From Streptomyces sp. S3(2020) (GTDB taxonomy: Bacteria > Actinomycetota > Actinomycetes > Streptomycetales > Streptomycetaceae), in contig NZ_JABERD010000082.1 of NCBI RefSeq assembly GCF_013044505.1, forward strand, positions 1-38,427: a DNA stretch of 38,427 nucleotides, in the 5' to 3' direction. The stretch's first letter is position 1, and every line of letters begins with the position of its first letter. Below are positions 30,764 to 38,427 of this stretch, piece after piece. The notes under the pieces were generated by a model, which did no database searches, had not been told where the DNA came from, and saw only the letters and a list, made by a program, of their open reading frames with translations. Made by a program: the position numbers and the translations under genes.

Positions 30764-32884
30764 TCACGCGTCGATGCGCGACCGGTCCAGCGTCGCCGCC
30801 GAGCTGGAGATGAACTCCTTGCGCGGCGCCACGTCATTGCCCATCAGGAGGTCGAAGACCTGCTCGGCGGCCTCCAGGTCGGAGAGGGCGATGCGTCGCA
30901 GGGTGCGGTGTCGGGGGTCCATGGTCGTCTCGGCCAGCTGGTCGGCGTCCATCTCACCGAGGCCCTTGTACCGCTGGATGGAGTCCTTGTGCCGAACGCC
31001 CTTGGTCTGGAACTCCATGAGCTTGTCGCGCAGCTCACGGTCCGAGTACGTGTACACGTACTTGTCCTGCCCCTTCTTGGGCTGGACAAGCTCGATGCGA
31101 TGCAGCGGCGGCACCGCGGCGAACACCCGGCCCGCCTCGATCATCGGCCGCATGTAGCGCTGGAACAGCGTCAGCAGCAGGGTCCGGATGTGGGAGCCGT
31201 CCACATCGGCGTCGGTCATCATGATGATCTTGCCGTAGCGAGCCGCGTCGATGTCGAAGGTCCGGCCCGACCCCGCTCCTATGACCTGGATGATCGCGCC
31301 GCACTCGGCGTTCTTGAGCATGTCGGTCACGGACGACTTCTGGACGTTGAGGATCTTGCCGCGGATCGGCAGCAGCGCCTGGAACTCGGAGTTCCGGGCC
31401 AGCTTCGCCGTACCGAGAGCGGAGTCTCCCTCGACGATGAAGAGTTCGCTGCGGTCGACGTCGTCGCTGCGGCAGTCGGCGAGCTTGGCGGGCAGCGACG
31501 AGGACTCCAAGGCCGTCTTCCGGCGCTGCGCGTCCTTGTGCTGACGGGCCGCGATACGCGTACGTGCGGCCGCGACCGCCTTCTCCATGACGACCCGGGC
31601 CTGCGCCGCCGCGTCCCGCTTCGTGGACGTCAGGAACGCCTTGAGCTCCTTGGCGATCACGGTGTTCACGATGCGGCGGGCAGCCGAGGTGCCGAGGACC
31701 TCCTTGGTCTGGCCCTCGAACTGCGGTTCGGCCAGTCGCACCGTCACCACCGCCGTGAGGCCCTCCAGGGCGTCGTCCTTGACAATGTCGTCCTCGGCGA
31801 CGCGGAGCAGCTTCTTGCCGCGCAGCACCTCGTTCATGGTGCTGGTCACAGCGGTCTCGAAGCCCGCGACGTGGGTGCCGCCCTTGGGAGTCGCGATGAT
31901 GTTCACGAACGACTTCAGGGTCGTGTCGTAGCCCGTGCCCCAGCGCATGGCGACATCGACGTCGAGCTCCCGGGTGACCTGGGTCGGCGTCATCTGTCCG
32001 TGCTCGTCCAAGACCGGGACCGTCTCCTTGAAGGTGCCCTGGCCGGAGAAACGGAGGACGTCGCAGACCGCCTTGTCGGTGGCGAGGTACTCGCAGAACT
32101 CGCTGATGCCGCCGTCGAAGCGGAAGGACTCCTCGCCCTTGCTGCCGCCCTCGCCGAGACCGAACTCGTCACGGACGACGATGGTCAGCCCGGGCACCAG
32201 GAACGCGGTCTGACGGGCGCGCTGGTGGAGGTGGTCCAAGGACAGCTTGGCGTCCTTGAGGAAGATCTGCCGATCGGCCCAGTACCGCACGCGCGTGCCG
32301 GTGCGGGTCTTGGGGACCCGCTTGGTCTTGCGCAGACCGCCCGTCTCGAACTTGGCGTCGGGACCGGCCGCGGCGAAGGCACCGGGGACACCGCGCCGGA
32401 AGCTGATCGCGTGCGTGTTCCCAGCGCGGTCCACCTCGACGTCCAGCCGGGCGGACAGGGCGTTCACCACGGACGCACCGACGCCGTGCAGGCCGCCGGA
32501 GGCCGCGTAGGATCCTCCGCCGAACTTGCCGCCGGCGTGCAGCTTGGTCATGACGACCTCGACGCCGGACAGGCCTGTCTTGGGCTCGACATCAACCGGG
32601 ATGCCCCGGCCGTTGTCCCGGACCTCCACCGAAGCGTCATCGTGCAGGATGACCTCGATGTGGTCGCAGTAGCCCCCGAGGGCCTCGTCCACGGAGTTGT
32701 CGATGATCTCCCAGAGGCAGTGCATCAGGCCTCGACTGTCGGTCGAGCCGATATACATACCCGGGCGCTTGCGTACGGCCTCGAGCCCCTCGAGGACGAG
32801 CAGGTGCCGCGCGGTGTAGTTGGAACCGTCCCGGTCTGCTCCTGCCAGCAGCGCTGTGGACGGCACGGACGTCTCGGCGGTCAC
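30764..32884 (-). CDS. parE: DNA topoisomerase IV subunit B
   Basis: The 706-residue ATPase subunit of topoisomerase IV, partner of parC. GHKL ATP-binding motifs: EIIDNSVDEALGG, DNGRGIPVD and GLHGVGASVVNAL. The TOPRIM domain has FIVEGDSALG and the metal-binding MTDADVDGSHI. C-terminal QRYKGLGEMD is typical. GTG 32884 has GAGGAG eight bases upstream; the frame is open to 33193 but the extension is not protein-like, and conserved sequence begins shortly after this GTG. GyrB-like length without the large insertion seen in some gyrases. It is divergent from the DUF7455 gene. Confidence 0.94.
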   Translation of the reverse strand: MTAETSVPSTALLAGADRDGSNYTARHLLVLEGLEAVRKRPGMYIGSTDSRGLMHCLWEIIDNSVDEALGGYCDHIEVILHDDASVEVRDNGRGIPVDVEPKTGLSGVEVVMTKLHAGGKFGGGSYAASGGLHGVGASVVNALSARLDVEVDRAGNTHAISFRRGVPGAFAAAGPDAKFETGGLRKTKRVPKTRTGTRVRYWADRQIFLKDAKLSLDHLHQRARQTAFLVPGLTIVVRDEFGLGEGGSKGEESFRFDGGISEFCEYLATDKAVCDVLRFSGQGTFKETVPVLDEHGQMTPTQVTRELDVDVAMRWGTGYDTTLKSFVNIIATPKGGTHVAGFETAVTSTMNEVLRGKKLLRVAEDDIVKDDALEGLTAVVTVRLAEPQFEGQTKEVLGTSAARRIVNTVIAKELKAFLTSTKRDAAAQARVVMEKAVAAARTRIAARQHKDAQRRKTALESSSLPAKLADCRSDDVDRSELFIVEGDSALGTAKLARNSEFQALLPIRGKILNVQKSSVTDMLKNAECGAIIQVIGAGSGRTFDIDAARYGKIIMMTDADVDGSHIRTLLLTLFQRYMRPMIEAGRVFAAVPPLHRIELVQPKKGQDKYVYTYSDRELRDKLMEFQTKGVRHKDSIQRYKGLGEMDADQLAETTMDPRHRTLRRIALSDLEAAEQVFDLLMGNDVAPRKEFISSSAATLDRSRIDA

Positions 32885-33324
32885 GCGGTTCGCTCCTCGC
32901 TGAATTTCAGATGTGGCCCTTTTGGGTAAGGGCGCGGCTTCGGTCGCCGCCAAGAGGGTACCGAGGCCTGGTAGAGCCGTTGTAACGCCACCCTCGTCTG
33001 AACTCACGATAGTCCAGAGTCGCATACGTGTTCGATCCCTCGATGGAGTGAAGTACATATCACGTTCCCTTCGAGGCATGAACCATTTAGGCTCCGGGCA
33101 CGTCCTCATGAACAACCGGCAACCCAGCCGGGAGGACGGACATTGACAGCAAGAGCGAAACCGTAAGACACATAGACACGCAATACGGCACATTCGCCGC
33201 CAACCGGCAGCAGACAGCCGGACTCGAAGATTTTTTTCGAGGAGAAGCCCTGAGCGGGAACGTTTTGGGGCTGGTTGGATGTTGACCCTGGTACGACAGC
33301 TCGTCGAGCTAGAGAAGAGGCGAC
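32885..33324. other. Divergent intergenic region, parE / DUF7455
   Basis: A 440-base gap. A run of seven T (33231-33237) lies within a small hairpin (33223-33228 with 33236-33241). A perfect AGCTCG-T-CGAGCT palindrome lies at 33298-33310, just before the DUF7455 ribosome binding site. The DUF7455 promoter may lie around 33265-33290 (TTGACC present) but spacing is poor. I see no further gene. Confidence 0.45.
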
Positions 33325-33555
33325 GTGACTACTGTTCTGACCCCCGCGAGCCCGTTGACGGCCGCCGATCGCTGCGACCGCTGCGGCGCCCAGGCATACC
33401 TGCGCGTCGTCCTGCTCAGTGGCGGTGAACTGCTCTTCTGCGCCCACCATGGCCGCAAGTTCGAGCCGGAACTCAAGAAGATCGCCGCTGAGATACAGGA
33501 CGAGACGGAGCGACTGACTACCGTTCCGGCATCCTCCAACGAAGAAGAGCGCTGA
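33325..33555 (+). CDS. DUF7455 small zinc-ribbon-like protein
   Basis: A 76-residue actinobacterial protein of unknown function. CDRCG near residue 17 and FCAHHGRKFEP around 38 form a Cys2/Cys-His pattern that probably binds one zinc. The C-terminal 30 residues are acidic and helical. GTG 33325 has AGAGG seven bases upstream. It sits between parE and hrdB, a neighbourhood that is conserved in Streptomyces as I recall. A strong terminator follows. A role near transcription or topology genes is only suggested by position. Confidence 0.85.
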   Translation: MTTVLTPASPLTAADRCDRCGAQAYLRVVLLSGGELLFCAHHGRKFEPELKKIAAEIQDETERLTTVPASSNEEER

Positions 33556-33600
33556 CACCTCGCGTCCACGACGAGCCAGCGTCGGCACAGGCCGGCACAC

Positions 33601-33634
33601 GGGCGGCCGCCCCTGGGAACAGGGGCGGCCGCCC
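33601..33634. terminator. Terminator between DUF7455 and protease genes
   Basis: A 15-bp perfect stem (33601-33615 with 33620-33634) and a 4-base loop. It lies between the convergent DUF7455 and serine protease genes and can serve both. Confidence 0.88.
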
Positions 33635-33666
33635 GCGCCGTACCCGGCAATGGCTCTCAGGCTCCG

Positions 33667-34524
33667 TCAGGGGCCCGCGTGCGTGCCTCGCCGACCGTCA
33701 CCCCACCCGAGCATCCGCACGACGTCAGACACGCGCGTGTAGACGCCGGGACTGCCCCGGCGACCGCAGCCACTCCCCCAGGACACGAGCCCGACCAGCT
33801 TCCCCTGGGCGACGAGCGGCCCGCCACTGTCCCCCTGGCAGGAGTCGACACCCCCCTCCCGCTCCCCGGCGCACAGCATCGTGCCGGAGGCGTAGGTGCC
33901 GTTGGCGCTGCCCGGATAAGCCCGCTCGCAGAGGGCGTCGGCGAGCACATGCAGGCGTGCCGCCCGCAGACTGCGCGCGTAGTCGCCGCCCCCCGTGGCG
34001 TCACCCCAGCCGTAGACGGTCGCGGCCGTCCCCGGCTCGTACGCCGCGTCACCGGGGGGCGCCATCGCGATGACGGAGCTCTCCGCCACGGGCTCGGCAA
34101 GCCTGAGGACCGCGAAGTCCCCCGCGTTGGTGCTCGCGTCGTATCCGGGGTTCACCCAGGTGTCACGGACGGGGATCTCCTGCCCCTGCTCCGAGAGCAG
34201 GTCCGTACGGCCCGTGATGACCTTGAGATCGCGCACCCGGTTCGGCGGCGCCCCCAGGACGTCATCGCCCAGACAGTGGGCCGCGGTGAGCACGGTGGTC
34301 CGGCCGACGGCCACCCCGCCGCAGAACTGCCCCGCGCGAGTACCTCCGAAGCGGTCACGGCTGGACAGTGCCACGGTCCACGGCCCCTCGGAGATGTCGA
34401 CGGGGAATCCGCCGACGACGATGCTGTCGGCGGCCACAGGGGCGACGGGGACCAACGGTATGGCGCCCGTCGCGGCCGCCAGGATCAGCGACCCGGTCAG
34501 CGCCCGGGCAAAGGGACGACGCAT
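33667..34524 (-). CDS. Secreted trypsin-like (S1) serine protease
   Basis: A 285-residue exported protease. Signal peptide about residues 1-32 (RRPFARA, hydrophobic core, ending near VAPVAAD). The mature chain begins IVVGG, the usual N-terminus for S1 activation. The catalytic triad is visible: His in LTAAHC, Asp in DFAVLRL, Ser in CQGDSGGP; the Asp five to six residues before the Ser (VDSCQGDSGGP) predicts trypsin-like Arg/Lys specificity. Cys pairs fit the usual disulfides. ATG 34524 has GAGGA six bases upstream. There is no long propeptide. It lies downstream of hrdB, behind that gene's terminator. Confidence 0.94.
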   Translation of the reverse strand: MRRPFARALTGSLILAAATGAIPLVPVAPVAADSIVVGGFPVDISEGPWTVALSSRDRFGGTRAGQFCGGVAVGRTTVLTAAHCLGDDVLGAPPNRVRDLKVITGRTDLLSEQGQEIPVRDTWVNPGYDASTNAGDFAVLRLAEPVAESSVIAMAPPGDAAYEPGTAATVYGWGDATGGGDYARSLRAARLHVLADALCERAYPGSANGTYASGTMLCAGEREGGVDSCQGDSGGPLVAQGKLVGLVSWGSGCGRRGSPGVYTRVSDVVRMLGWGDGRRGTHAGP

Positions 34525-34603
34525 GCACGTTCCTCACTCTGGGGTGGTCATGGGACACCCAGAGTGATCCACGGCGGCGCGACGCGCACCCGCTCAGCAC
34601 GAA

Positions 34604-34633
34604 GGCCCGGCTTCCCAACGAGAGAACCGGGCC
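34604..34633 (-). terminator. Terminator of hrdB
   Basis: A 7-bp GC stem (34604-34610 with 34627-34633) extended past a one-base bulge by TTC/GAA pairing. It lies 23 bases after the hrdB stop on the minus strand and is followed by TTCG. Confidence 0.65.
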
Positions 34634-34655
34634 CTCGACGTCGTACGACCGCGAC

Positions 34656-36191
34656 CTAGTCGAGGTAGTCGCGCAGCACCTGAGAACGCGACGGGTGGCG
34701 CAGCTTCGACATGGTCTTGGACTCGATCTGGCGGATGCGCTCGCGCGTCACGCCGTACACCTTGCCGATCTCGTCGAGGGTCTTCGGCTGACCGTCGGTG
34801 AGACCGAAGCGCATGGAGACCACACCGGCCTCGCGCTCGGACAGGGTGTCCAGCACGGAGTGCAGCTGCTCCTGCAGCAGCGTGAAGCTGACCGCGTCGG
34901 CCGGCACCACGGCCTCGGAGTCCTCGATGAGGTCACCGAACTCGCTGTCGCCGTCCTCGCCGAGCGGGGTGTGCAGCGAGATGGGCTCGCGGCCGTACTT
35001 CTGGACCTCGATGACCTTCTCGGGGGTCATGTCGAGTTCCTTGGCCAGCTCCTCCGGGGTGGGCTCGCGGCCCAGGTCCTGAAGCATCTGACGCTGCACG
35101 CGCGCGAGCTTGTTGATGACCTCGACCATGTGCACCGGAATACGGATGGTGCGGGCCTGGTCGGCCATCGCGCGGGTGATCGCCTGACGGATCCACCAGG
35201 TGGCGTACGTGGAGAACTTGTAGCCCTTGGTGTAGTCGAACTTCTCGACCGCGCGGATCAGACCGAGGTTGCCCTCCTGGATCAGGTCCAGGAAGAGCAT
35301 GCCGCGACCGGTGTAGCGCTTGGCCAGGGAGACCACCAGGCGGAGGTTGGCCTCCAGGAGGTGGTTCTTGGCGCGGCGGCCGTCCTCGGCGATGATCTCC
35401 AGCTCACGCTTGAGCTTCGGGGCGAGCTTGTCGGCGTTGGACAGCTTGTCCTCGGCGAACAGACCGGCCTCGATGCGCTTGGCGAGCTCGACCTCCTGCT
35501 CGGCGTTGAGGAGCGGGACCTTGCCGATCTGCTTGAGGTAGTCCTTGACGGGGTCGGCGGTGGCACCGGCCACGGCGACCTGCTGGGCAGGCGCGTCGTC
35601 CTCGTCGTCGTCGGAGAGGACGAAACCCTTGGTCTCGCCGCCCTCCTCTTCCTCTTCGCCGGGCTTGATCTCCTCGAGGGCCTCGTCCTCGGCACCCTCG
35701 GCGTCGTCCTTGCCGGCGGTCGTCTTCTTCGCCGTCGCCTTCTTGGCGACGGTCTTCTTCGCGACCGCCTTCTTGGCGGTCGTCGTCTTCTTGGCGGCGG
35801 CCTTCTTCACGGGCGCCTCGTCCTCGACGGAGGCCTCGGCGGCGGGCGCCGCCGGGGTGGCAGTGGCGGTGGCCTTCTTCGTGGTCACCGTCTTCGCAGC
35901 GACCGTCTTGGTGGCGGTGCGCTTGGCCGGACTCTTCGCTGCGACGCTCTTTCGGGTGCGCTTGGGCTCCGCGGCACTGACCATCAGCGTCACACCCTCT
36001 TCCTCGAGGATCTGGTTGAGGCTGCGCAGTACGTTCTTCCACTGAGTGGCCGGAATCTGGTCAGCTTCGAAGGCCCGACGCACGTCATCGCCGGCGATCT
36101 GCCCCTCAGCCTTTCCCCGCTCAATCAGAGCCATGACAGAGACGGACTCGGCGATCTCCGGCGGGAGCGTACGGGATGTGCTGGCCGACAC
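34656..36191 (-). CDS. hrdB: Principal RNA polymerase sigma factor HrdB
   Basis: The 511-residue group 1 sigma-70 factor that directs housekeeping transcription. Region 1.1-like sequence occupies the first ~75 residues. A long Lys/Ala/Thr-rich linker (about 83-165) and an acidic stretch (165-200) follow, then region 1.2 from 213 (DPVKDYLKQIG), region 2 with DLIQEGNLGLIRAVEKFDY and YATWWIRQAITRA, region 3, and region 4 with EIGKVYGVTRERIRQIESK. GTG 36191 has AGAGG eight bases upstream and gives the length I recall for HrdB of S. coelicolor; the open frame upstream lacks conservation signs. A possible SigR-type promoter lies in the leader. Confidence 0.96.
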   Translation of the reverse strand: MSASTSRTLPPEIAESVSVMALIERGKAEGQIAGDDVRRAFEADQIPATQWKNVLRSLNQILEEEGVTLMVSAAEPKRTRKSVAAKSPAKRTATKTVAAKTVTTKKATATATPAAPAAEASVEDEAPVKKAAAKKTTTAKKAVAKKTVAKKATAKKTTAGKDDAEGAEDEALEEIKPGEEEEEGGETKGFVLSDDDEDDAPAQQVAVAGATADPVKDYLKQIGKVPLLNAEQEVELAKRIEAGLFAEDKLSNADKLAPKLKRELEIIAEDGRRAKNHLLEANLRLVVSLAKRYTGRGMLFLDLIQEGNLGLIRAVEKFDYTKGYKFSTYATWWIRQAITRAMADQARTIRIPVHMVEVINKLARVQRQMLQDLGREPTPEELAKELDMTPEKVIEVQKYGREPISLHTPLGEDGDSEFGDLIEDSEAVVPADAVSFTLLQEQLHSVLDTLSEREAGVVSMRFGLTDGQPKTLDEIGKVYGVTRERIRQIESKTMSKLRHPSRSQVLRDYLD

Positions 36192-36306
36192 GAACAACCT
36201 CTCGGAACGTTGGAAAACGGCTTCCGGCCCCGTCCGGGATGGACAGGAACCGACCACCGGCCGTGGGGGTGGGCCGACGGTGCGGGCGGGGGCCGGGGAG
36301 ATGCAC

Positions 36307-36332
36307 AGCGCCTTTCATGGCGTCCGTATTCC
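36307..36332 (-). promoter_or_regulatory. Candidate SigR-type promoter of hrdB
   Basis: GGAAT (36328-36332) and GCT (36307-36309) on the minus strand are 18 bases apart. The SigR consensus is GGAAT-N18-GTT, and hrdB of S. coelicolor is known to have a SigR-dependent promoter. One mismatch in the -10 lowers confidence. It would start transcription about 110 bases before the GTG. Confidence 0.45.
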
Positions 36333-36492
36333 CTCCGCGGCTGTCACCTCTTAGGTCATCGCGTTGTTTCCACAAGCGTTACGCCCAATCTGCGTGGCCC
36401 GAGTCACACCCCGTAAGCGTTCAAAAACGGTCAGAAGCGGACGGAAGAGGTCACCAGTGTGTACTTCGAGGGCGGCGGCACCCTGTCGCACC

Positions 36493-36534
36493 GTCGGACC
36501 CCGCAGGAATCCGAAGGATCCTGCGGGGTCCGAC
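36493..36534 (-). terminator. Terminator of whiH
   Basis: A 16-bp perfect stem (36493-36508 with 36519-36534) and a 10-base loop with further pairing inside (TCC/GGA), 75 bases after the whiH stop on the minus strand. Confidence 0.8.
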
Positions 36535-36608
36535 GGGGGACGGTTCACCGGCCGAACGATGCCCAGGAGGGGGAGGCACCCTCCGGCCGTACCGCCCGCG
36601 GTGCGCGG

Positions 36609-37496
36609 TCAGTGCTCGCGCGGCGCCGGCACCACGCGCTCGACCTCAGGATGAATGGTGAGCAGCTGCCGCACGGCCGCCTCGGCCGCCGTCCCGTCGC
36701 CGGTGGCGAGGGCGTCGACGATCCTGCCGTGCTGCACCAGCGACGCCTCGTTCGGCCGCTCACATCCCGTGACCGGGCCGCCGGAGACCTGGAGGGCCGC
36801 CGAGACGATTCCCGAAAGGTGCTCCAGCATGCGGTTGCCCGCGACCTGGATGAGCAGGGAGTGGAACTCGGCGTCCGCGCGGGAGAAGGTGAGCGCGTCA
36901 CCCTGCCCCATGGCGTGCCCCATGATCTCGACCATGTCGGAGAGCCGCTGCTGGACGTCGTCGCGTCCATGGCCGGCGGCGAGGCGCGCGGCGAGCGGTT
37001 CGATCGTCCAGCGCAGCTCGCTCAGCTCGCGACGCTGATCGTCGCGCTGCGGCCCGAAGGCCCGCCACTCGATGATGTCCGGGTCGAGCAGGTTCCAGTC
37101 ACTGACGGGGCGCACGCGCGTGCCGACGTTCGGACGGGCACTGACCAGCCCCTTGGCCTCCAGGACACGGAGGGACTCACGGACGACGGTGCGGGAGACC
37201 TCGAAACGCTGGCCGATCTCCTCGGGCACCAGCGGGCGGTCGGCACCCAGGTCGCCCGAAACGATCATCTGGCCCAGCTGCTGGACGAGTTGGCCGTGCA
37301 GTCCGCGTCCACGGCTGCCCGCGGCGCGTCGGCCCACGCGGCCCAGCTCGGGGTCCGCGGCGTCCCAGGCGGACACCCCGACCCGGTCGGCGGCGGGCGA
37401 CTCGGCATAGGGGTAGCGGTCGAGTTCGCCCGGGCCGGCGAGGCCGGAGTCTGCGGAGCGGGCGGCGGTCATCATGGTGTGCGCAAGGGTACTCAC
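36609..37496 (-). CDS. whiH: GntR-family sporulation regulator WhiH
   Basis: A 295-residue regulator with a ~65-residue N-terminal extension, a GntR winged helix-turn-helix (about 68-135: PEEIGQRFEVSRTVVRESLR, VLEAKGLVSARPNVGTRV) and an FCD-type C-terminal domain (about 165-285) with the ligand-pocket residues DAEFHSLLIQVAGN and H near QHGRIVDALATGD. WhiH acts in aerial hyphae, where it helps sporulation septation in S. coelicolor. Assigned from the family plus its position next to hrdB. GTG 37496 has AAAGGA four bases upstream; the frame is open to 37580 but lacks a better site. A SigWhiG-like -10 and an inverted repeat lie upstream. Confidence 0.88.
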   Translation of the reverse strand: MSTLAHTMMTAARSADSGLAGPGELDRYPYAESPAADRVGVSAWDAADPELGRVGRRAAGSRGRGLHGQLVQQLGQMIVSGDLGADRPLVPEEIGQRFEVSRTVVRESLRVLEAKGLVSARPNVGTRVRPVSDWNLLDPDIIEWRAFGPQRDDQRRELSELRWTIEPLAARLAAGHGRDDVQQRLSDMVEIMGHAMGQGDALTFSRADAEFHSLLIQVAGNRMLEHLSGIVSAALQVSGGPVTGCERPNEASLVQHGRIVDALATGDGTAAEAAVRQLLTIHPEVERVVPAPREH

Positions 37497-37556
37497 GGAT
37501 CCTTTGTCGGCGCCGTCCTCAACTGCCTTGAGGTCTTTGGTGAAAAGCACACGAAA

Positions 37557-37572
37557 GGGTGATCGCTCACCC
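37557..37572. promoter_or_regulatory. GTGA-N4-TCAC inverted repeat before whiH
   Basis: GGGTGATCGCTCACCC, with perfect six-base arms, lies just after the presumed whiH transcription start. The GTGA/TCAC arms resemble BldD boxes; autoregulation by WhiH is the alternative. Confidence 0.5.
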
Positions 37573-37588
37573 CGTCGCAATTGACGCC

Positions 37589-37596
37589 TTATCGGA
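37589..37596 (-). promoter_or_regulatory. SigWhiG-like -10 element of whiH
   Basis: TCCGATAA on the minus strand matches seven of eight bases of the SigWhiG/sigma-28 -10 element GCCGATAA. whiH of S. coelicolor is known to depend on SigWhiG. The expected TAAA -35 at 15 bases is not clear (CGTG there; GAAA at 11 bases). The predicted start lies about 85 bases before the GTG. Confidence 0.5.
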
Positions 37597-37658
37597 AAGA
37601 AATGGGCTTTCCACGGGGAGTTGTGCGCAGAGCGGGACTGGACGGGCGCGGACGGTCG

Positions 37659-38427
37659 TCATCGGACCCTGCTTCGCAGGGTCGTGAGCACATATGCGCA
37701 GAGCAGGGCCATCAACGACAACGTCAGCGCACCACCCACGGGTTGGGCGATCATGCGCACCGCAGCGGAAAGATAGCGCTCTCCACCGAAGGGCCACTGC
37801 AGCAGGAGCGCCTCACGCAGCCGCAGCGGAAACCCGGCCGCCGTCCGCACAGCCGGTCCTTCCAAGGCTTTTTGTACGAGGGGTACGACCAGGACGGGGA
37901 CCGCGAGCACCGCCGCCAGTCCGGCCGTGGTGGACCGGAAGATCCCGGCGGCCAGCACACCGGCCCAGGCGCACCCGATCACGAGCGCGATCCAACTCGC
38001 GCCCAGCGGCAGCCAGTCGGTGGGAACTTGCGCGAGCTCCCGTCCGTAGAGGAGGTAGAGCACTTCGGCGTCGCAGCCCACCGCGAGAAAGGCCAGCAGC
38101 AGCGCGGTGGCCGCGGAGACGACGAGTTTGGCCGCGAGCAGCCCCAGTCGGCGGGGCACGGTGCCGCGGTCCGCCGCCAGGGCGGGGTGGCGGAACTCGT
38201 CGCCGAAGGCGAGCGCCCCGAGCAGCCCCGCGCCCAGTGCCGCGGGCGGCAGCGGCAGCTCCTGCGGCCACGCCGCCAGCAGGCGGTGCTGCGGGGTATG
38301 ACCGACACGGGCGAGGAGTACGGCGGTCAGGGCGGAGACGACGAGTACAGCGGCCCCGGTGAGAAACCCGGTCCCGATTCCGACGGCACGACGCACCTCG
38401 TACCGCAGTGGGCGGAGGGGGCTGGGG
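37659..38427 (-). CDS. Partial ABC-type membrane permease
   Basis: The reading frame is open to the right edge of the window, so the true start lies outside. An in-frame GTG at 38396 exists, but the sequence before it (SPLRPLRYEVRRAVGIGTGF) reads like the usual N-terminus of an ABC-2 type permease. The visible 255 residues contain about six membrane helices in the arrangement of ABC-2 permeases (for example LTGAAVLVVSALTAVLLA, LGAGLLGALAFGDEFRHPAL and the final LTLSLMALLCAYVLTTL). The GDEFRHPAL segment in the first loop is common in that family. An ATPase partner would be expected upstream, beyond the edge. The substrate is unknown. Confidence 0.75.
   Translation of the reverse strand, partial: PSPLRPLRYEVRRAVGIGTGFLTGAAVLVVSALTAVLLARVGHTPQHRLLAAWPQELPLPPAALGAGLLGALAFGDEFRHPALAADRGTVPRRLGLLAAKLVVSAATALLLAFLAVGCDAEVLYLLYGRELAQVPTDWLPLGASWIALVIGCAWAGVLAAGIFRSTTAGLAAVLAVPVLVVPLVQKALEGPAVRTAAGFPLRLREALLLQWPFGGERYLSAAVRMIAQPVGGALTLSLMALLCAYVLTTLRSRVR

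Larger units (their letters stand above)
36192..36608. other. hrdB upstream region
   Basis: A 417-base gap holding the hrdB promoters and the whiH terminator. A candidate SigR-type promoter lies at 36307-36332. A housekeeping promoter is expected further upstream (around 36360-36430), but I see no clear -35/-10 pair there. No further gene is supported. Confidence 0.5.

Noticed and set aside
34368..36416. Long plus-strand open frame opposite hrdB
   Set aside because: A mirror of hrdB codons; repeated Leu/Gly stretches arise from the antisense of the Lys/Ala linker.

Overview
This window is high-GC actinobacterial DNA and almost certainly a Streptomyces chromosome. The main grounds are an HrdB-type principal sigma factor directly beside the sporulation regulator WhiH, the separately located topoisomerase IV genes parC and parE, a DasR-type site in front of ptsH, an actinobacterial ydaO (c-di-AMP) riboswitch before a secreted M23 endopeptidase, and several families typical of the genus (DUF5998, DUF6082, DUF7455). 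From memory, the gene order resembles the hrdB/whiH to ptsH stretch of the S. coelicolor chromosome. That comparison is recall, not a search.

Layout. 1-1.9 kb (minus strand): a small cassette resembling a ribosomally made peptide locus. It holds a 34-codon peptide with a strong ribosome binding site, a perfect hairpin, an array of GTTGATC repeats, a TPR-like protein, and the proline-rich start of a further, truncated gene coupled by an ATGA overlap. 2-7.4 kb (minus): thymidine kinase, an alkaline-phosphatase-superfamily phosphodiesterase, DUF5998, and a large GNAT/acyl-CoA-synthetase-like protein acetyltransferase. 7.4-10.1 kb: ptsH with a DasR-like operator, a GntR regulator, and the M23 endopeptidase under a ydaO riboswitch. 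10.1-16.7 kb: a catalytic/non-catalytic M16 peptidase pair, parC, and a CobW GTPase whose stop codon overlaps that of parC.

17.0-19.5 kb is an accessory island with two DUF6082 genes and two paralogous 78/79-residue genes. The second DUF6082 gene is cut by an in-frame amber codon. 19.5-30.1 kb is mostly central carbon metabolism and sensing: a citrate synthase diverging from a helix-turn-helix/citrate synthase fusion, an iron-box-controlled sucrase/ferredoxin-like protein, a CitA/CitB-type two-component system, an acetate-type sodium:solute symporter with its DUF485 partner, and a NarL-type two-component system coupled to a small membrane protein. 30.1-38.4 kb carries parE, DUF7455, a secreted trypsin-like protease, hrdB, whiH and the truncated start of a membrane protein resembling an ABC permease.

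The core blocks (parC/parE, hrdB, whiH, ptsH) look ordinary. The regions most worth a second look are the peptide cassette at the left edge, the DUF6082 island with its interrupted gene, the citrate synthase pair, and several short repeat or operator elements listed under findings.
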